The notes beneath the pieces were generated by a model, which was given only the letters and a program-made list of their open reading frames with translations, was not told the origin of the DNA and did no database searches. The position numbers and the translations under genes are program-made. From positions 6,689,001 through 6,753,000 of the forward strand of contig NZ_OBMJ01000001.1 of NCBI RefSeq assembly GCF_900199205.1: a stretch of DNA of 64,000 bases. The letters run 5' to 3'. This DNA is from Streptomyces sp. 1331.2 (GTDB lineage: Bacteria; Actinomycetota; Actinomycetes; Streptomycetales; Streptomycetaceae). Within the stretch, counting starts at the first letter, position 1, and each line of letters starts with the position of its first letter. Positions 33,017-40,770 of the stretch are shown here, piece by piece.

Positions 33017-33790
33017 TCAGTGGTGGTACTCGCCGGCGTTGACGTCCAGGCAGTGGCCGGTGACGGCCCGGGAGAGCGGGGAGAGCAGGAACAGCACGGA
33101 GTCGGCGACCTCGTCCGGCTCGGGCAGCCGGCCCAGGTCGAGGGTGGCCGCGACCTCGTCGTAGATGTCCTGCACGGTGACCTCGCGCTGCTTCGCCCAC
33201 TGGCCGAAGCCCTCGCGCAGCGCGTCCGCCCAGATGTAGCCGGGGGCCACGGTGTTCACCCGGATCCCCTGCGGGCCGAGCTCGGTGGCCAGGCTCTGGG
33301 CCAGCGACAGCAGGGCGGCCTTGCTCATCTTGTAGCTGCCGAACAGCCGCTTGGAGTGCCGGATCACCGCCGAGTTGATCATGACGACCGATCCCCGGTG
33401 CTCGGCCAGCGCGGGGGAGAAGAGCCGGGTGAGCCGCAGCGCCGCGTAGACGTTGGTCTCGAAGCCGGCGCGGACGTCCGCGAAGTCGACCTCGCCGAGG
33501 TCGACCAACGGGGGCACCGCGAAGGCGTTGTTGACCAGGGCGTCGACCCGGCCGAAGGCGTCCGTCGCGGCCTTGACCAGCGCGGCGGCCGACTCGTCGT
33601 CGGTGATGTCGGTCGGCACCGCCAGCGCCCGGCGCCCGGTGGCCTCGACCTCGCGGGCGATCTCCGCGATCCGGGACTCGGTCCGGGCGGCGAGCACCAC
33701 GTCCGCCCCGGACTGTGCGGCGCGCAGGGCGATCGACCGCCCCAGACCGGGGCCGACCCCCGAGACCACGACGACCTTGTCCTCAAGCAT
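33017..33790 (-). CDS. Short-chain dehydrogenase/reductase (paralogue of 5228-6040)
   Basis: 257-aa SDR. Cofactor motif VSGVGPGLGR, catalytic Ser in MINSAVIRHSKR, Tyr-x3-Lys in GSYKMSKAA, C-terminus GHCLDVNAGEYHH. It is an unmistakable paralogue of the SDR at 5228. The start overlaps the BBE-like gene stop by 8 nt. In the context of the aromatic side-arm genes it could oxidise or reduce the alpha-hydroxyl of a mandelate- or phenylglycol-type intermediate, but this is inference from neighbourhood only. Confidence 0.9.
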   Translation of the reverse strand: MLEDKVVVVSGVGPGLGRSIALRAAQSGADVVLAARTESRIAEIAREVEATGRRALAVPTDITDDESAAALVKAATDAFGRVDALVNNAFAVPPLVDLGEVDFADVRAGFETNVYAALRLTRLFSPALAEHRGSVVMINSAVIRHSKRLFGSYKMSKAALLSLAQSLATELGPQGIRVNTVAPGYIWADALREGFGQWAKQREVTVQDIYDEVAATLDLGRLPEPDEVADSVLFLLSPLSRAVTGHCLDVNAGEYHH

Positions 33791-35333
33791 CCTGATCCTC
33801 CAGCAAGTCCGGCTGTTCGTAAGGTGGTTGGATCGACAGTGCGTGGCGGAACACGTTCCGGGCGTCGTACGTGTGCTTGACCTGCTGCAGGCGCGGGTAG
33901 TTGGCGCCGTAGTAGAGCGCCGACCAGGGCACCCCGGAGGTGTTCCAGGCCGGGTCGGCCAGGTCGCTGTCGGGGTAGCCGATGTAGGCGCCGTCGGTGC
34001 GCCCGTCGCAGACGGGGACGCCGCCCGTCCCGGCGTGCACCTCGCGGTAGAACTCCCGGACCCAGGCGATGCAGGCCTCGTCCTGGTCGGCGGACTGCCA
34101 GACCCCGCCGCCGTAGAGCACCTTGAGGATCGAGTCCCGCTGGGCGGTGGCGGTGGCGTCGGAGGGGACGGTGTTGACCTTCCCGCCGAAGCCGGCGACC
34201 ACCAGGCAGGACGTCGGGTTGCTGTGCGCCGGGTCGCTCAGGTACCGCCAGATCACCGCGAGTTGGTGATCGGTGAAGCCCTTGCGCAGGTAGGCGGCCT
34301 TGTCCTTGTAGCGGCCCTTGGGGTCGTTCGGGAAGCTGTACGAGGGCAGCCAGGAGCTCAGCCAGGGGACGACCTCGACGGTGTGCACCGACGGCTCCAC
34401 GCCGACCCCGGCGGTGACCGACTCGTAGTGCTCGGCCAGCACCTTCTCGGCCTCCGGCCCTTCCTGGTCGATCACCACGACCATGCCGAAGGCCTCGGAG
34501 TTGCGGTGGGTGACGATCAGGTTGCTCCACAGGCCGGCCGCCGGCGAGACGGCCTCGTTCTGCTCGTACCAGGTGCAGTAGTTGCGCAGCAGGGTGGTCA
34601 GGGCCTGCTCGGTCATCTCCGCCCAGGGCCACATCACCAGCCGCTTCCACACCCGGGCCGGGGCCCTGGGCAGCAGCTCGGCCGGGTCGGCGGAGTCGGC
34701 CCCCGGGGTGCGCAGCCAGTACCGGGTGACCACGCCGAAGTTGCCGCCGCCGCCGCCGGTGTGGGCCCACCAGAGGTCGCGGTGCGGGTCCTCGGGGTCG
34801 GCGGTCGCCACCACCGCCCGCGCCCGGCCGGACTCGTCGACGACCACCACCTCGACGGCGTGGAGGTGGTCGACGACGAGGCCGTCACGGCGCGAGAGGG
34901 GGCCGTAGCCGCCGGCCGCGATGTGCCCGCCGACACCGACGTCCAGGCAGGTGCCGGCGGGGATCGTCACGCCCCAGCGCTTGAAGAGCGTCCGGTAGAC
35001 GTCCCCGAGCAGGGCGCCGGAGCCGACCTCGATGGCGCGGCGCCCGGGATCGTAGGAGATGCGGTTCAACTGGGAGACGTCCAGCAGCACTTGGACGTCC
35101 GGGGAGGCGGTGAAGTCCTCGAAGCAGTGCCCGCCGCTGCGGACCGCGATCCGCCGGCCGGCCGCCACCGCCTCGTCGACGGCGGCCACCACGTCCTCGG
35201 TACTGGTCACCAGGCGCACCTGGTCGGGTCGTCCGACGAAGCGGTGGTTGTAGCCCTGGACGAGGTTCTCGTACCTCGGGTCCCCGGGCGTGATCACCAC
35301 CGGGCCGGTCGGGTCAACGGTCGTGTCGGTCAT
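33783..35333 (-). CDS. Berberine-bridge-like FAD oxidase
   Basis: 516 aa, PCMH-type FAD domain plus BBE C-terminal segment. RSGGHCFEDF contains the His that carries covalent FAD. CLDVGVGGHIAAGGYG supplies the second covalent position (Cys in TCLDVG), suggesting bicovalent FAD as in BBE and GOOX. GGGGGNFGVVT and the C-terminal WNTSGVPWSALYYGANYPRLQQVKHTYD / NVFRH block complete the family pattern. Bicovalent members oxidise bulky alcohols, phenols or amines. There is no signal peptide. It lies 12 nt after the luciferase-like gene in the side-arm operon. Confidence 0.9.
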   Translation of the reverse strand: MTDTTVDPTGPVVITPGDPRYENLVQGYNHRFVGRPDQVRLVTSTEDVVAAVDEAVAAGRRIAVRSGGHCFEDFTASPDVQVLLDVSQLNRISYDPGRRAIEVGSGALLGDVYRTLFKRWGVTIPAGTCLDVGVGGHIAAGGYGPLSRRDGLVVDHLHAVEVVVVDESGRARAVVATADPEDPHRDLWWAHTGGGGGNFGVVTRYWLRTPGADSADPAELLPRAPARVWKRLVMWPWAEMTEQALTTLLRNYCTWYEQNEAVSPAAGLWSNLIVTHRNSEAFGMVVVIDQEGPEAEKVLAEHYESVTAGVGVEPSVHTVEVVPWLSSWLPSYSFPNDPKGRYKDKAAYLRKGFTDHQLAVIWRYLSDPAHSNPTSCLVVAGFGGKVNTVPSDATATAQRDSILKVLYGGGVWQSADQDEACIAWVREFYREVHAGTGGVPVCDGRTDGAYIGYPDSDLADPAWNTSGVPWSALYYGANYPRLQQVKHTYDARNVFRHALSIQPPYEQPDLLEDQDA

Positions 35334-35345
35334 GCTCGTTCGTCG

Positions 35346-36512
35346 CTACTCGGCCGTCGGGGCGAGGGCGGCCGTCTTGGCGAACAGCTCGGGCGCCACG
35401 TCGCGGGCCATCGCGGTGGCGGACTGCCAGCCGAGCTCGTGGGCGTTGCCGACCCCGCCGCAGAGCAGCACGAAGCGCCGGAAGCCGCCGGCCACCAGGG
35501 CGTCCAGCTTGGCCCGGACCGTCTCGACCGATCCGACCAGGGCGAAGGGGTTGCGCAGGTAGGAGTCCGCGGGCGCCTCGAACACGCCTTGCACGCCGGT
35601 GTCGCCCTCCTTCGCCAGCTGCTCCAGCGGGCTGTCGTCGGGTGCGGCCCCGGCCATCCGGGCCAGGAAGCCGCCGGCGGCGGAGACGTGCGACATGAAA
35701 CCGTCGCGCACCAGCTCGGCGGCCTCGCGGTCGGTGTCGGCGATCACGGTGAAGCAGCTGGCCGCGGTGTTGGCCATGGACAGCTCGTGGCCGTGCTCCT
35801 TGCCGACCTCGAAGTAGCGGTGCAGGCGGGCGACCATCTCCTCCACGCTGATCTTGGACATGCCGCCCGCGGCCGGGTCGAGGTTCAGCCCGGTGAAGAC
35901 GTTCCAGCCGCGGCGGGCCGCGGTCGCCAGCGACTCGTCGGTCTCCGCCGCCACCCAGAGCGGCACCTGCGGCTGGACCGGCCGGGGCCAGACGGTGACC
36001 TTGGCGACCTCGGCCTCCTGGAGGAAGGCCGACGTGGTGGGCGTGAGGTCGGCCGGCGCGACCGGGTGGTCGATCCGGTTGACGGCGCCGTCGATGATGT
36101 CAACGTTCTTCTCGAAGAGGGCACGGTCCCCGCGCCGGCCGAGGCCGATCTCCAGCCGGCCGCCGGAGAGCACGTCGATCATGTTGAACTGCTCGGCGAG
36201 GTGGAGCGGGTGGTGCAGCAGGGCGAGGTTGACGCCGGAGACGAGCCGGGCCCGGGTCGTCCGCGCGGCGAGCGCGGCCAGCATGACGTTCGGGTGCGGG
36301 GACAGCGAGGACGGGCCGAAGTGCTCCGGCACGCTGAGTCCGGCGTAGCCGAGGCGTTCGGCCTCGACGCAGTGGTCGAGGTAGCTCTCGTAGAGCTTGG
36401 CCCCGAGCTTGGGGTCCCACTCCTCGGGCGCGCGGGATCCGGGCGGCGCGTAGGTGAGGTTGTCCCAGTAGACGAACTTGACGAGGTCCGGGTCCTCGGA
36501 GAGTGTGCTCAT
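35346..36512 (-). CDS. LLM-class (luciferase-like) flavin oxidoreductase
   Basis: 388-aa bacterial luciferase-fold protein: PEHFGPSSLSPHPNVMLAA, then LVSGVNLALLHHPLHLAEQFNMIDVLSGGRLEIGLGRRGD, which is the family hallmark, and WVAAETDESLATAARRGWN. Members are FMN- or F420-dependent monooxygenases/dehydrogenases; this one resembles the FMN monooxygenase group. ATG at 36512 has GAGGGG upstream. It lies between the methyltransferase (189-nt gap with a minisatellite) and the BBE-like oxidase. Substrate unknown. Confidence 0.88.
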   Translation of the reverse strand: MSTLSEDPDLVKFVYWDNLTYAPPGSRAPEEWDPKLGAKLYESYLDHCVEAERLGYAGLSVPEHFGPSSLSPHPNVMLAALAARTTRARLVSGVNLALLHHPLHLAEQFNMIDVLSGGRLEIGLGRRGDRALFEKNVDIIDGAVNRIDHPVAPADLTPTTSAFLQEAEVAKVTVWPRPVQPQVPLWVAAETDESLATAARRGWNVFTGLNLDPAAGGMSKISVEEMVARLHRYFEVGKEHGHELSMANTAASCFTVIADTDREAAELVRDGFMSHVSAAGGFLARMAGAAPDDSPLEQLAKEGDTGVQGVFEAPADSYLRNPFALVGSVETVRAKLDALVAGGFRRFVLLCGGVGNAHELGWQSATAMARDVAPELFAKTAALAPTAE

Positions 36513-36620
36513 GCCGGTGGTTCCCCTCTGTTCGCAAGGCTCGCAGTGGATGTGCATCAATCTAGCCAGGCCTCGTGGGCATGCCATCTTCCAGATTGCC
36601 CGGACGGCCCGGTAGTTGAC

Positions 36621-36693
36621 GGTGCGTCAGGTGCGTCAGATGCGTCGGGTGCGTCAGACGCGTCGGGTGTTTCGGGGTGCGTCAGGTGTTTCG
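36621..36693. repeat. 9-bp x8 minisatellite (GGTGCGTCA)
   Basis: About eight 9-bp units with consensus GGTGCGTC[A/G] (some GGTGTTTCG) directly after the methyltransferase gene on the minus strand. Related units continue at 36709-36732 inside its 3' end, where they encode the Asp-Ala-Pro repeats at its C-terminus. Confidence 0.88.
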
Positions 36694-36701
36694 GATGCGG
36701 T

Positions 36702-37562
36702 TCAGGAGGCGTCCGGTGCGTCCGGTGCGTCGGGTCGCTCCAGGGAGCGGGCCAGCGCGACGGCGTCCGCGCGCACCTGCCCGCCGAGCCGGGGCCGTTG
36801 GCCGGTGTCGGAGTACTGCCGGGGCCGGCTGCCGGCGGTGCGCCGCAGCACGGTCATGCTGTTCTGCCGGAGCTTGCGGCTCTCCAGCAGGTTCAGCACC
36901 TCGAACTCGCCGGGCTTCAGCCGCTGGGTGTCGGCGATGTACTCCAGGATCGCCTCGCCCTCGGGGTAGGTCATCAGGTAGTGCATGACCACGATCCCGC
37001 CGTCCGGGTCGATCAACTCCCAGAAGTTCTCGAAGAAGTAGAGGCAGTCCCAGGCGTCCACCCAGGCGAAGTCGATCGGCCGGAACTCGGCGGGCAGCCG
37101 CCCGACGGCCCCGCGCATGTCGGAGTTGACGACGGTGACGCGCTCGGCGAGGCCGAGTCCGGCCAGCGCCTCGGTCACCCGGCCCGCCGAGGAGTCGGGG
37201 TCGGAGAGGTCGTCGATCGCCACGAACCGGGGCCGGTACGGCTCGTGGTAGGCGGCCGGCAGCAGCAGCGCGGGCTCGCTGTCGATCCACGCCTCGTCCA
37301 GCTCCCAGCCCTTGGCGAGGTACGGCTGGGTCTTGCGGACCAGCGCGGCGGCCTCGGCCTCGGCCAGCTCCTCCGCCTCCGCCAGCGCCTTCGCCAGGAA
37401 CGGGGTCGTGTACCCCATCCCGACCTCCAGCACCCGGCGCGGCCGCAGCAGGTGGACCAGCTGGGAGAGCAGCGGCGCCACCACCTCGGTGCCCATGCCC
37501 GGGACCCGCAGCCGCTCCACCGCGGCCCGGAACCGCCCGTCGGCGTCCACGTCAGACGTCAT
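36702..37562 (-). CDS. Class I SAM-dependent methyltransferase
   Basis: 286 aa. Motif I is LEVGMGYTTPFL (about residue 45). The acidic residue of motif II is in FVAIDDLSDPD, and FAWVDAWDCLYFFENFW is a DxWD-like post-motif. Sequence style is that of O-methyltransferases with a CAMT-like fold, with an inserted region after motif I. ATG at 37562 (AGGGG 9 nt upstream) overlaps the dioxygenase stop by 11 nt; a GTG at 37571 is the alternative. Likely methylates a phenol of the side arm. The C-terminus ends in DAPDAPDAS from a 9-bp repeat. Confidence 0.82.
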   Translation of the reverse strand: MTSDVDADGRFRAAVERLRVPGMGTEVVAPLLSQLVHLLRPRRVLEVGMGYTTPFLAKALAEAEELAEAEAAALVRKTQPYLAKGWELDEAWIDSEPALLLPAAYHEPYRPRFVAIDDLSDPDSSAGRVTEALAGLGLAERVTVVNSDMRGAVGRLPAEFRPIDFAWVDAWDCLYFFENFWELIDPDGGIVVMHYLMTYPEGEAILEYIADTQRLKPGEFEVLNLLESRKLRQNSMTVLRRTAGSRPRQYSDTGQRPRLGGQVRADAVALARSLERPDAPDAPDAS

Positions 37563-38637
37563 CGCGGCCACCCCTGCCCTGGTTGTGCTCGACGGCCTCG
37601 TACAGCGCCTTGATGTTGCCGCTGCCGAAGGTGCGGGCGCCCATCCGCTCGATGATCTCCAGGAACAGGGTGTTGCGGGGGTGCACGGAGCGGGTGAAGA
37701 TCTGGAACAGCTGCCCGTCGTGGTCCTCGTCGATCAGGATGTTCAGCCGCTCCAGCTCCGGCGCCGCGTGCCGCAGCGGGGTGAGCCGGCTCGGCAGCAG
37801 CCGGTAGTACGCCTGCGGGGTGCCCAGGAACTCCACGCCCCGGGCGGCGATGCCGCCGACCGAGCGCACGATGTCGTCCGTGGTGAAGGCGATGTGCTGC
37901 ACGCCCGCGCCGCCGTGGTCCTTCAGGAAGGAGTCCAGGTGGCCGCTGACCTTGGACTGGTCCGGGGCGATCAGGGTGAGCGTCACCGTGCCGCTCTGCA
38001 CCACCTTGGTGATCATCACCTGGCCGTCGACCTCGATGTGCTCGGTGAAGGTCGGCTCGAAGTCCAGGACCTCGCGGTAGAACGTGATCGCGGGGTCGAT
38101 CTGGCTCGGCTCGACGCAGATCGCGAAGTGGTCGACCTCCAGCAGGCCGCAGTCCGGCTCGGTCGGGCCGGTGCCGGTCGGCGACAGGCCGGGCAGCAGC
38201 CGGTCGTCGCCCCCGGCGGGGCGCTCCACGAAGGTGTGGGCGATGTCGCCGACGCCCATGATGGTGGCGGTGACCAGCCCGTCGTGCGCGACCGGCGCCG
38301 AGACCGGCCGGGCGCCGCGCCGGACGGCCGTCGCGAAGGCCGCGGCGGCGTCCGGGACGCGCAGCGCGATGTCGGCGACCCCGTCGCCGTGCTTCTCGAC
38401 GTAGGCCGCCCCCGGGTGGTCGCCCACCAGGGGCTGGCTGAGCAGCACCCGGATGCCGTTGCGGCCCAGTGCCACCGAGCGCAGCTCGCGCGACTGCGGG
38501 GGCGAGGCCGCGTACACCTCGAAGCCGTAGCCGCCGACCAGCCAGTCGGTGGCGGCCGCCAGGTCGGCCACGTAGCACGCGATGTGGTCGAGGATCATGT
38601 CGCCGAAGGTCGTCGCCTGACTCGCGTCAAGGCTCAT
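37552..38637 (-). CDS. 4-Hydroxymandelate synthase-like (HPPD family) dioxygenase
   Basis: 361 aa, two vicinal-oxygen-chelate halves. Iron ligands are visible in VDHFAIC (His), VQHIAFTTDD (His) and LEIIERMGARTFG (Glu). HPPD makes homogentisate; its homologue hydroxymandelate synthase (HmaS) makes (S)-4-hydroxymandelate from the same 4-hydroxyphenylpyruvate. The C-terminal GARTFGSGNIKALYEAVE resembles HmaS rather than the GFGKGNFKALFEAIE type ending of HPPD. Its position next to MbtH, an A-PCP with an Hpg-like pocket, a hydroxylase and a methyltransferase also argues for HmaS. A catabolic HPPD is the alternative. Starts 15 nt after the MbtH gene. Confidence 0.78.
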   Translation of the reverse strand: MSLDASQATTFGDMILDHIACYVADLAAATDWLVGGYGFEVYAASPPQSRELRSVALGRNGIRVLLSQPLVGDHPGAAYVEKHGDGVADIALRVPDAAAAFATAVRRGARPVSAPVAHDGLVTATIMGVGDIAHTFVERPAGGDDRLLPGLSPTGTGPTEPDCGLLEVDHFAICVEPSQIDPAITFYREVLDFEPTFTEHIEVDGQVMITKVVQSGTVTLTLIAPDQSKVSGHLDSFLKDHGGAGVQHIAFTTDDIVRSVGGIAARGVEFLGTPQAYYRLLPSRLTPLRHAAPELERLNILIDEDHDGQLFQIFTRSVHPRNTLFLEIIERMGARTFGSGNIKALYEAVEHNQGRGGRDDV

Positions 38638-38651
38638 GTCCAGACTCCTCG

Positions 38652-38924
38652 TCAGTTGTCGGGCTGCCCCGGCGGGCGCCCGCTGAGGCGGTCGGGCCGC
38701 CCCAGGTCGGTCCAGTGCACGTTCACGTAGGTGAGGCAGGCGGCCCGGTCGGCCGGGCCGTGGGCGGTCGTCCAGCCCGCCGGCACCGGGAGTGCGGCCG
38801 GCCAGAGCGAGTGCCGGCCCTGCGCGTCGACCAGGACCAGGAACTCGGCGTCCTCGACGTCGAAGGGGTTGGTCGTTCCCGCGCTCGTGCCCGCGGGTGT
38901 TCCTGCGGTCGTTCCCGCGCTCAT
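38652..38924 (-). CDS. MbtH-family adenylation chaperone
   Basis: 90 aa. The MbtH core starts at NPFDVEDAEFLVLVDAQG and keeps the three conserved Trp positions (HSLWP, VPAGW, HWTDL-RP). MbtH proteins bind and activate NRPS A domains. The ATG overlaps the A-PCP stop by 4 nt, so it serves that enzyme. The first 18 residues are an AGTT/AGTP/AGTS repeat encoded by a 12-bp minisatellite and are not part of the fold. Confidence 0.93.
   Translation of the reverse strand: MSAGTTAGTPAGTSAGTTNPFDVEDAEFLVLVDAQGRHSLWPAALPVPAGWTTAHGPADRAACLTYVNVHWTDLGRPDRLSGRPPGQPDN
38872..38919 (-). repeat. 12-bp x4 minisatellite encoding MbtH N-terminus
   Basis: Units 38872-38883, 38884-38895, 38896-38907 and 38908-38919, the first and last identical (GTCGTTCCCGCG on plus). 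In frame, they give four-residue Ala-Gly-Thr-x repeats directly after the start codon. Confidence 0.88.
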
Positions 38925-40675
38925 TCCCGGGCTCCTTCCGGCCGGTCCAGCAGGCCCTCCAGGGCCGCCACCGACGGGACGTCGAAGAACTGGGTGACGG
39001 TGAGCTCGACCTCCAGCGCCGCCCGGATCCGGCTGACCAGCCGCATCGCGGTGAGGGACTGCCCGCCCAGCTCGAAGAAGCTGTCGTCGACGCCGACCTC
39101 GGGCACTTCGAGCACCTCGGCGAAGAGCGTGCACAGCTGCCGCTGGCGCTCCGTCGCCGGCGCCCGGCGGGTCGAGCCGGTCACCGGCTCGGGCAGCGCC
39201 CGCCGGTCCAGCTTGCCGTTGGGGGTCAGCGGCAGGGCCGGCACGGCCACGAAGGCCGTCGGCACCATGTACGCGGGCAGCAGCTCCGTCGCGTGCGCCC
39301 GCAGCGCCCCGGCCTCGATGCCCTCGGACTCCGGGACGTAGTACGCCACCAGGCGCCGCTCCCCGGACTCCGACTCCCGTGCCACGACGGCGACATGGGC
39401 CAGGCCGGGGTAGCGCGCCAGCGCCGCCTCCACCTCGGCGGGCTCCACCCGGAAGCCCATCACCTTGAGCTGGTCGTTGGCCCGGCCGAGGTATTCGAGC
39501 CCGTCGTCCCGGCCGACCCGGACCAGGTCCCCGGTGCGGTACATCCGCTCGCCCGGCCCGTCGAAGGGGTTGGCCACGAAGCGTTCGGCCGTCAGGTCGG
39601 GCCGGCCGAAGTAGCCGCGGGCCAGGCCGCGTCCGGCGATGTACAGCTCGCCCACCCCGCCGGCCGGCACCGGCCGCAGCCCGGCGTCCAGGACGTGCAG
39701 CCGGACGTTGTCCATCGGCCGGCCGACGCCCACCGCGCCCTCCGCCCGGTACGGGGCCGTCATCGGCGAGCTGGTGCTGAACAGGGTGGCCTCGGTCGCG
39801 CCGTACATGGCCCGCACGGTCAGGCCGGGGTTGTGGTCGAGCACCTGCCGGACGGCCGCGGGCGCGATGACGTCGCCGCCGGTGAGCACCTCGCGGACCC
39901 CGGCGAGGCAGCCCGGGTCCTCCTCGGCGAGCACCCGGAACAGCCCGGCGGTCAGGTGGATGCCGGTGATCCGCTCCTCGGCGATGAGCCGGCGCAGGGC
40001 GTGCACGTCCAGGTCGCCCGGCGGGGCCACCACGATCCGCCCGCCGTGCAGCAGCGGCACCCAGAACTCGTAGGTGGAGACGTTGAAGGCGTACGGCGCC
40101 ACCATCAGCACCCGCTCGTGCCGGCCGTCCGCCCAGATCGAGTCCAGGGCCAGGCCGAGCGCGTCCCGGTGGGCGATCGCGACGCCCTTGGGCTCCCCGG
40201 TCGAGCCCGAGGTGTGGATGACGTAGGCGAGCCGGTCCGGGTCGTCGGCGAGGACCGGGGCCGTCGCGGGGAAGTCCGTGAGGCCCTTCTCGCCGTCGAC
40301 GACGACCACCTCGGCGCCTTCCGGCAGTCCGTCGCGGCGCATCGTCTCGTCGGTCAGCAGCACCGGCGCCGCGCAGTGCTCCAGGATCCACTGCTTGCGC
40401 TGCAGCGGGTAGGCGCTGTGCAGCGGGAGGTAGCAGCCGCCGGCCTTGAGCGCGGCCAGGACCGCCACCACCAGGTCGGCGGAGCGCTGCATCAGGACGG
40501 CGACCGGCGACTCCTCGCGGACGCCGAGCTCCCGCAGCCGGTGCGCCAGCCGGTTCGCCCGCTCGTCCAACTCGCGGTAGCTGAGCCGGACTTCGCCGGA
40601 CGACACGGCGATCGCGTCCGGTGTCCTGAGCGCCTGTTCCGTGAAATGCCCCTGAAGGGAAGGGGAAGCCACCAT
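38921..40675 (-). CDS. Free-standing NRPS A-PCP didomain, predicted hydroxymandelate-loading
   Basis: 584 aa. Adenylation domain (residues about 10-490): A3 YVIHTSGSTGEPKG, A5 MYGATEATL, A7 YRTGDLVR, A10 PLTPNGKLDR. The carrier domain has LGGQSLTAMRL with the phosphopantetheine Ser. Aligned to GrsA positions 235-517, the pocket reads N V Y H L G M L F K. Y-H-L-G matches 4-hydroxyphenylglycine codes, but position 235, the Asp that pairs with the alpha-amino group, is Asn, as in enzymes activating acids without an alpha-amine. With HmaS next door this suggests 4-hydroxymandelate or a ring-modified form. Equivalent in role to SgcC1 plus SgcC2 of C-1027. GGAGG precedes the ATG. Confidence 0.88.
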   Translation of the reverse strand: MVASPSLQGHFTEQALRTPDAIAVSSGEVRLSYRELDERANRLAHRLRELGVREESPVAVLMQRSADLVVAVLAALKAGGCYLPLHSAYPLQRKQWILEHCAAPVLLTDETMRRDGLPEGAEVVVVDGEKGLTDFPATAPVLADDPDRLAYVIHTSGSTGEPKGVAIAHRDALGLALDSIWADGRHERVLMVAPYAFNVSTYEFWVPLLHGGRIVVAPPGDLDVHALRRLIAEERITGIHLTAGLFRVLAEEDPGCLAGVREVLTGGDVIAPAAVRQVLDHNPGLTVRAMYGATEATLFSTSSPMTAPYRAEGAVGVGRPMDNVRLHVLDAGLRPVPAGGVGELYIAGRGLARGYFGRPDLTAERFVANPFDGPGERMYRTGDLVRVGRDDGLEYLGRANDQLKVMGFRVEPAEVEAALARYPGLAHVAVVARESESGERRLVAYYVPESEGIEAGALRAHATELLPAYMVPTAFVAVPALPLTPNGKLDRRALPEPVTGSTRRAPATERQRQLCTLFAEVLEVPEVGVDDSFFELGGQSLTAMRLVSRIRAALEVELTVTQFFDVPSVAALEGLLDRPEGARE

Positions 40676-40705
40676 GCCCTCCGATCCTCATCGATGTGGT
40701 TGACC

Positions 40706-40760
40706 GCTGGTTGTCGGCTGCCAGTCGGCTGGTCGTCGGCTGGTCGTCGGCCGGTTGTCG
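40706..40760. repeat. 11-bp x5 minisatellite (GCTGGTCGTCG)
   Basis: Units at 40706, 40717, 40728, 40739 and 40750, the third and fourth identical. They fill most of the 95-bp gap between the HpaB-like stop and the A-PCP start. Confidence 0.9.
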
Positions 40761-40770
40761 GCGCCGGGGA

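Noticed and set aside
37552..38637. Simple assignment as catabolic HPPD
   Set aside because: Possible by family, but the C-terminal motif and the side-arm neighbours favour hydroxymandelate synthase; kept as the stated alternative.
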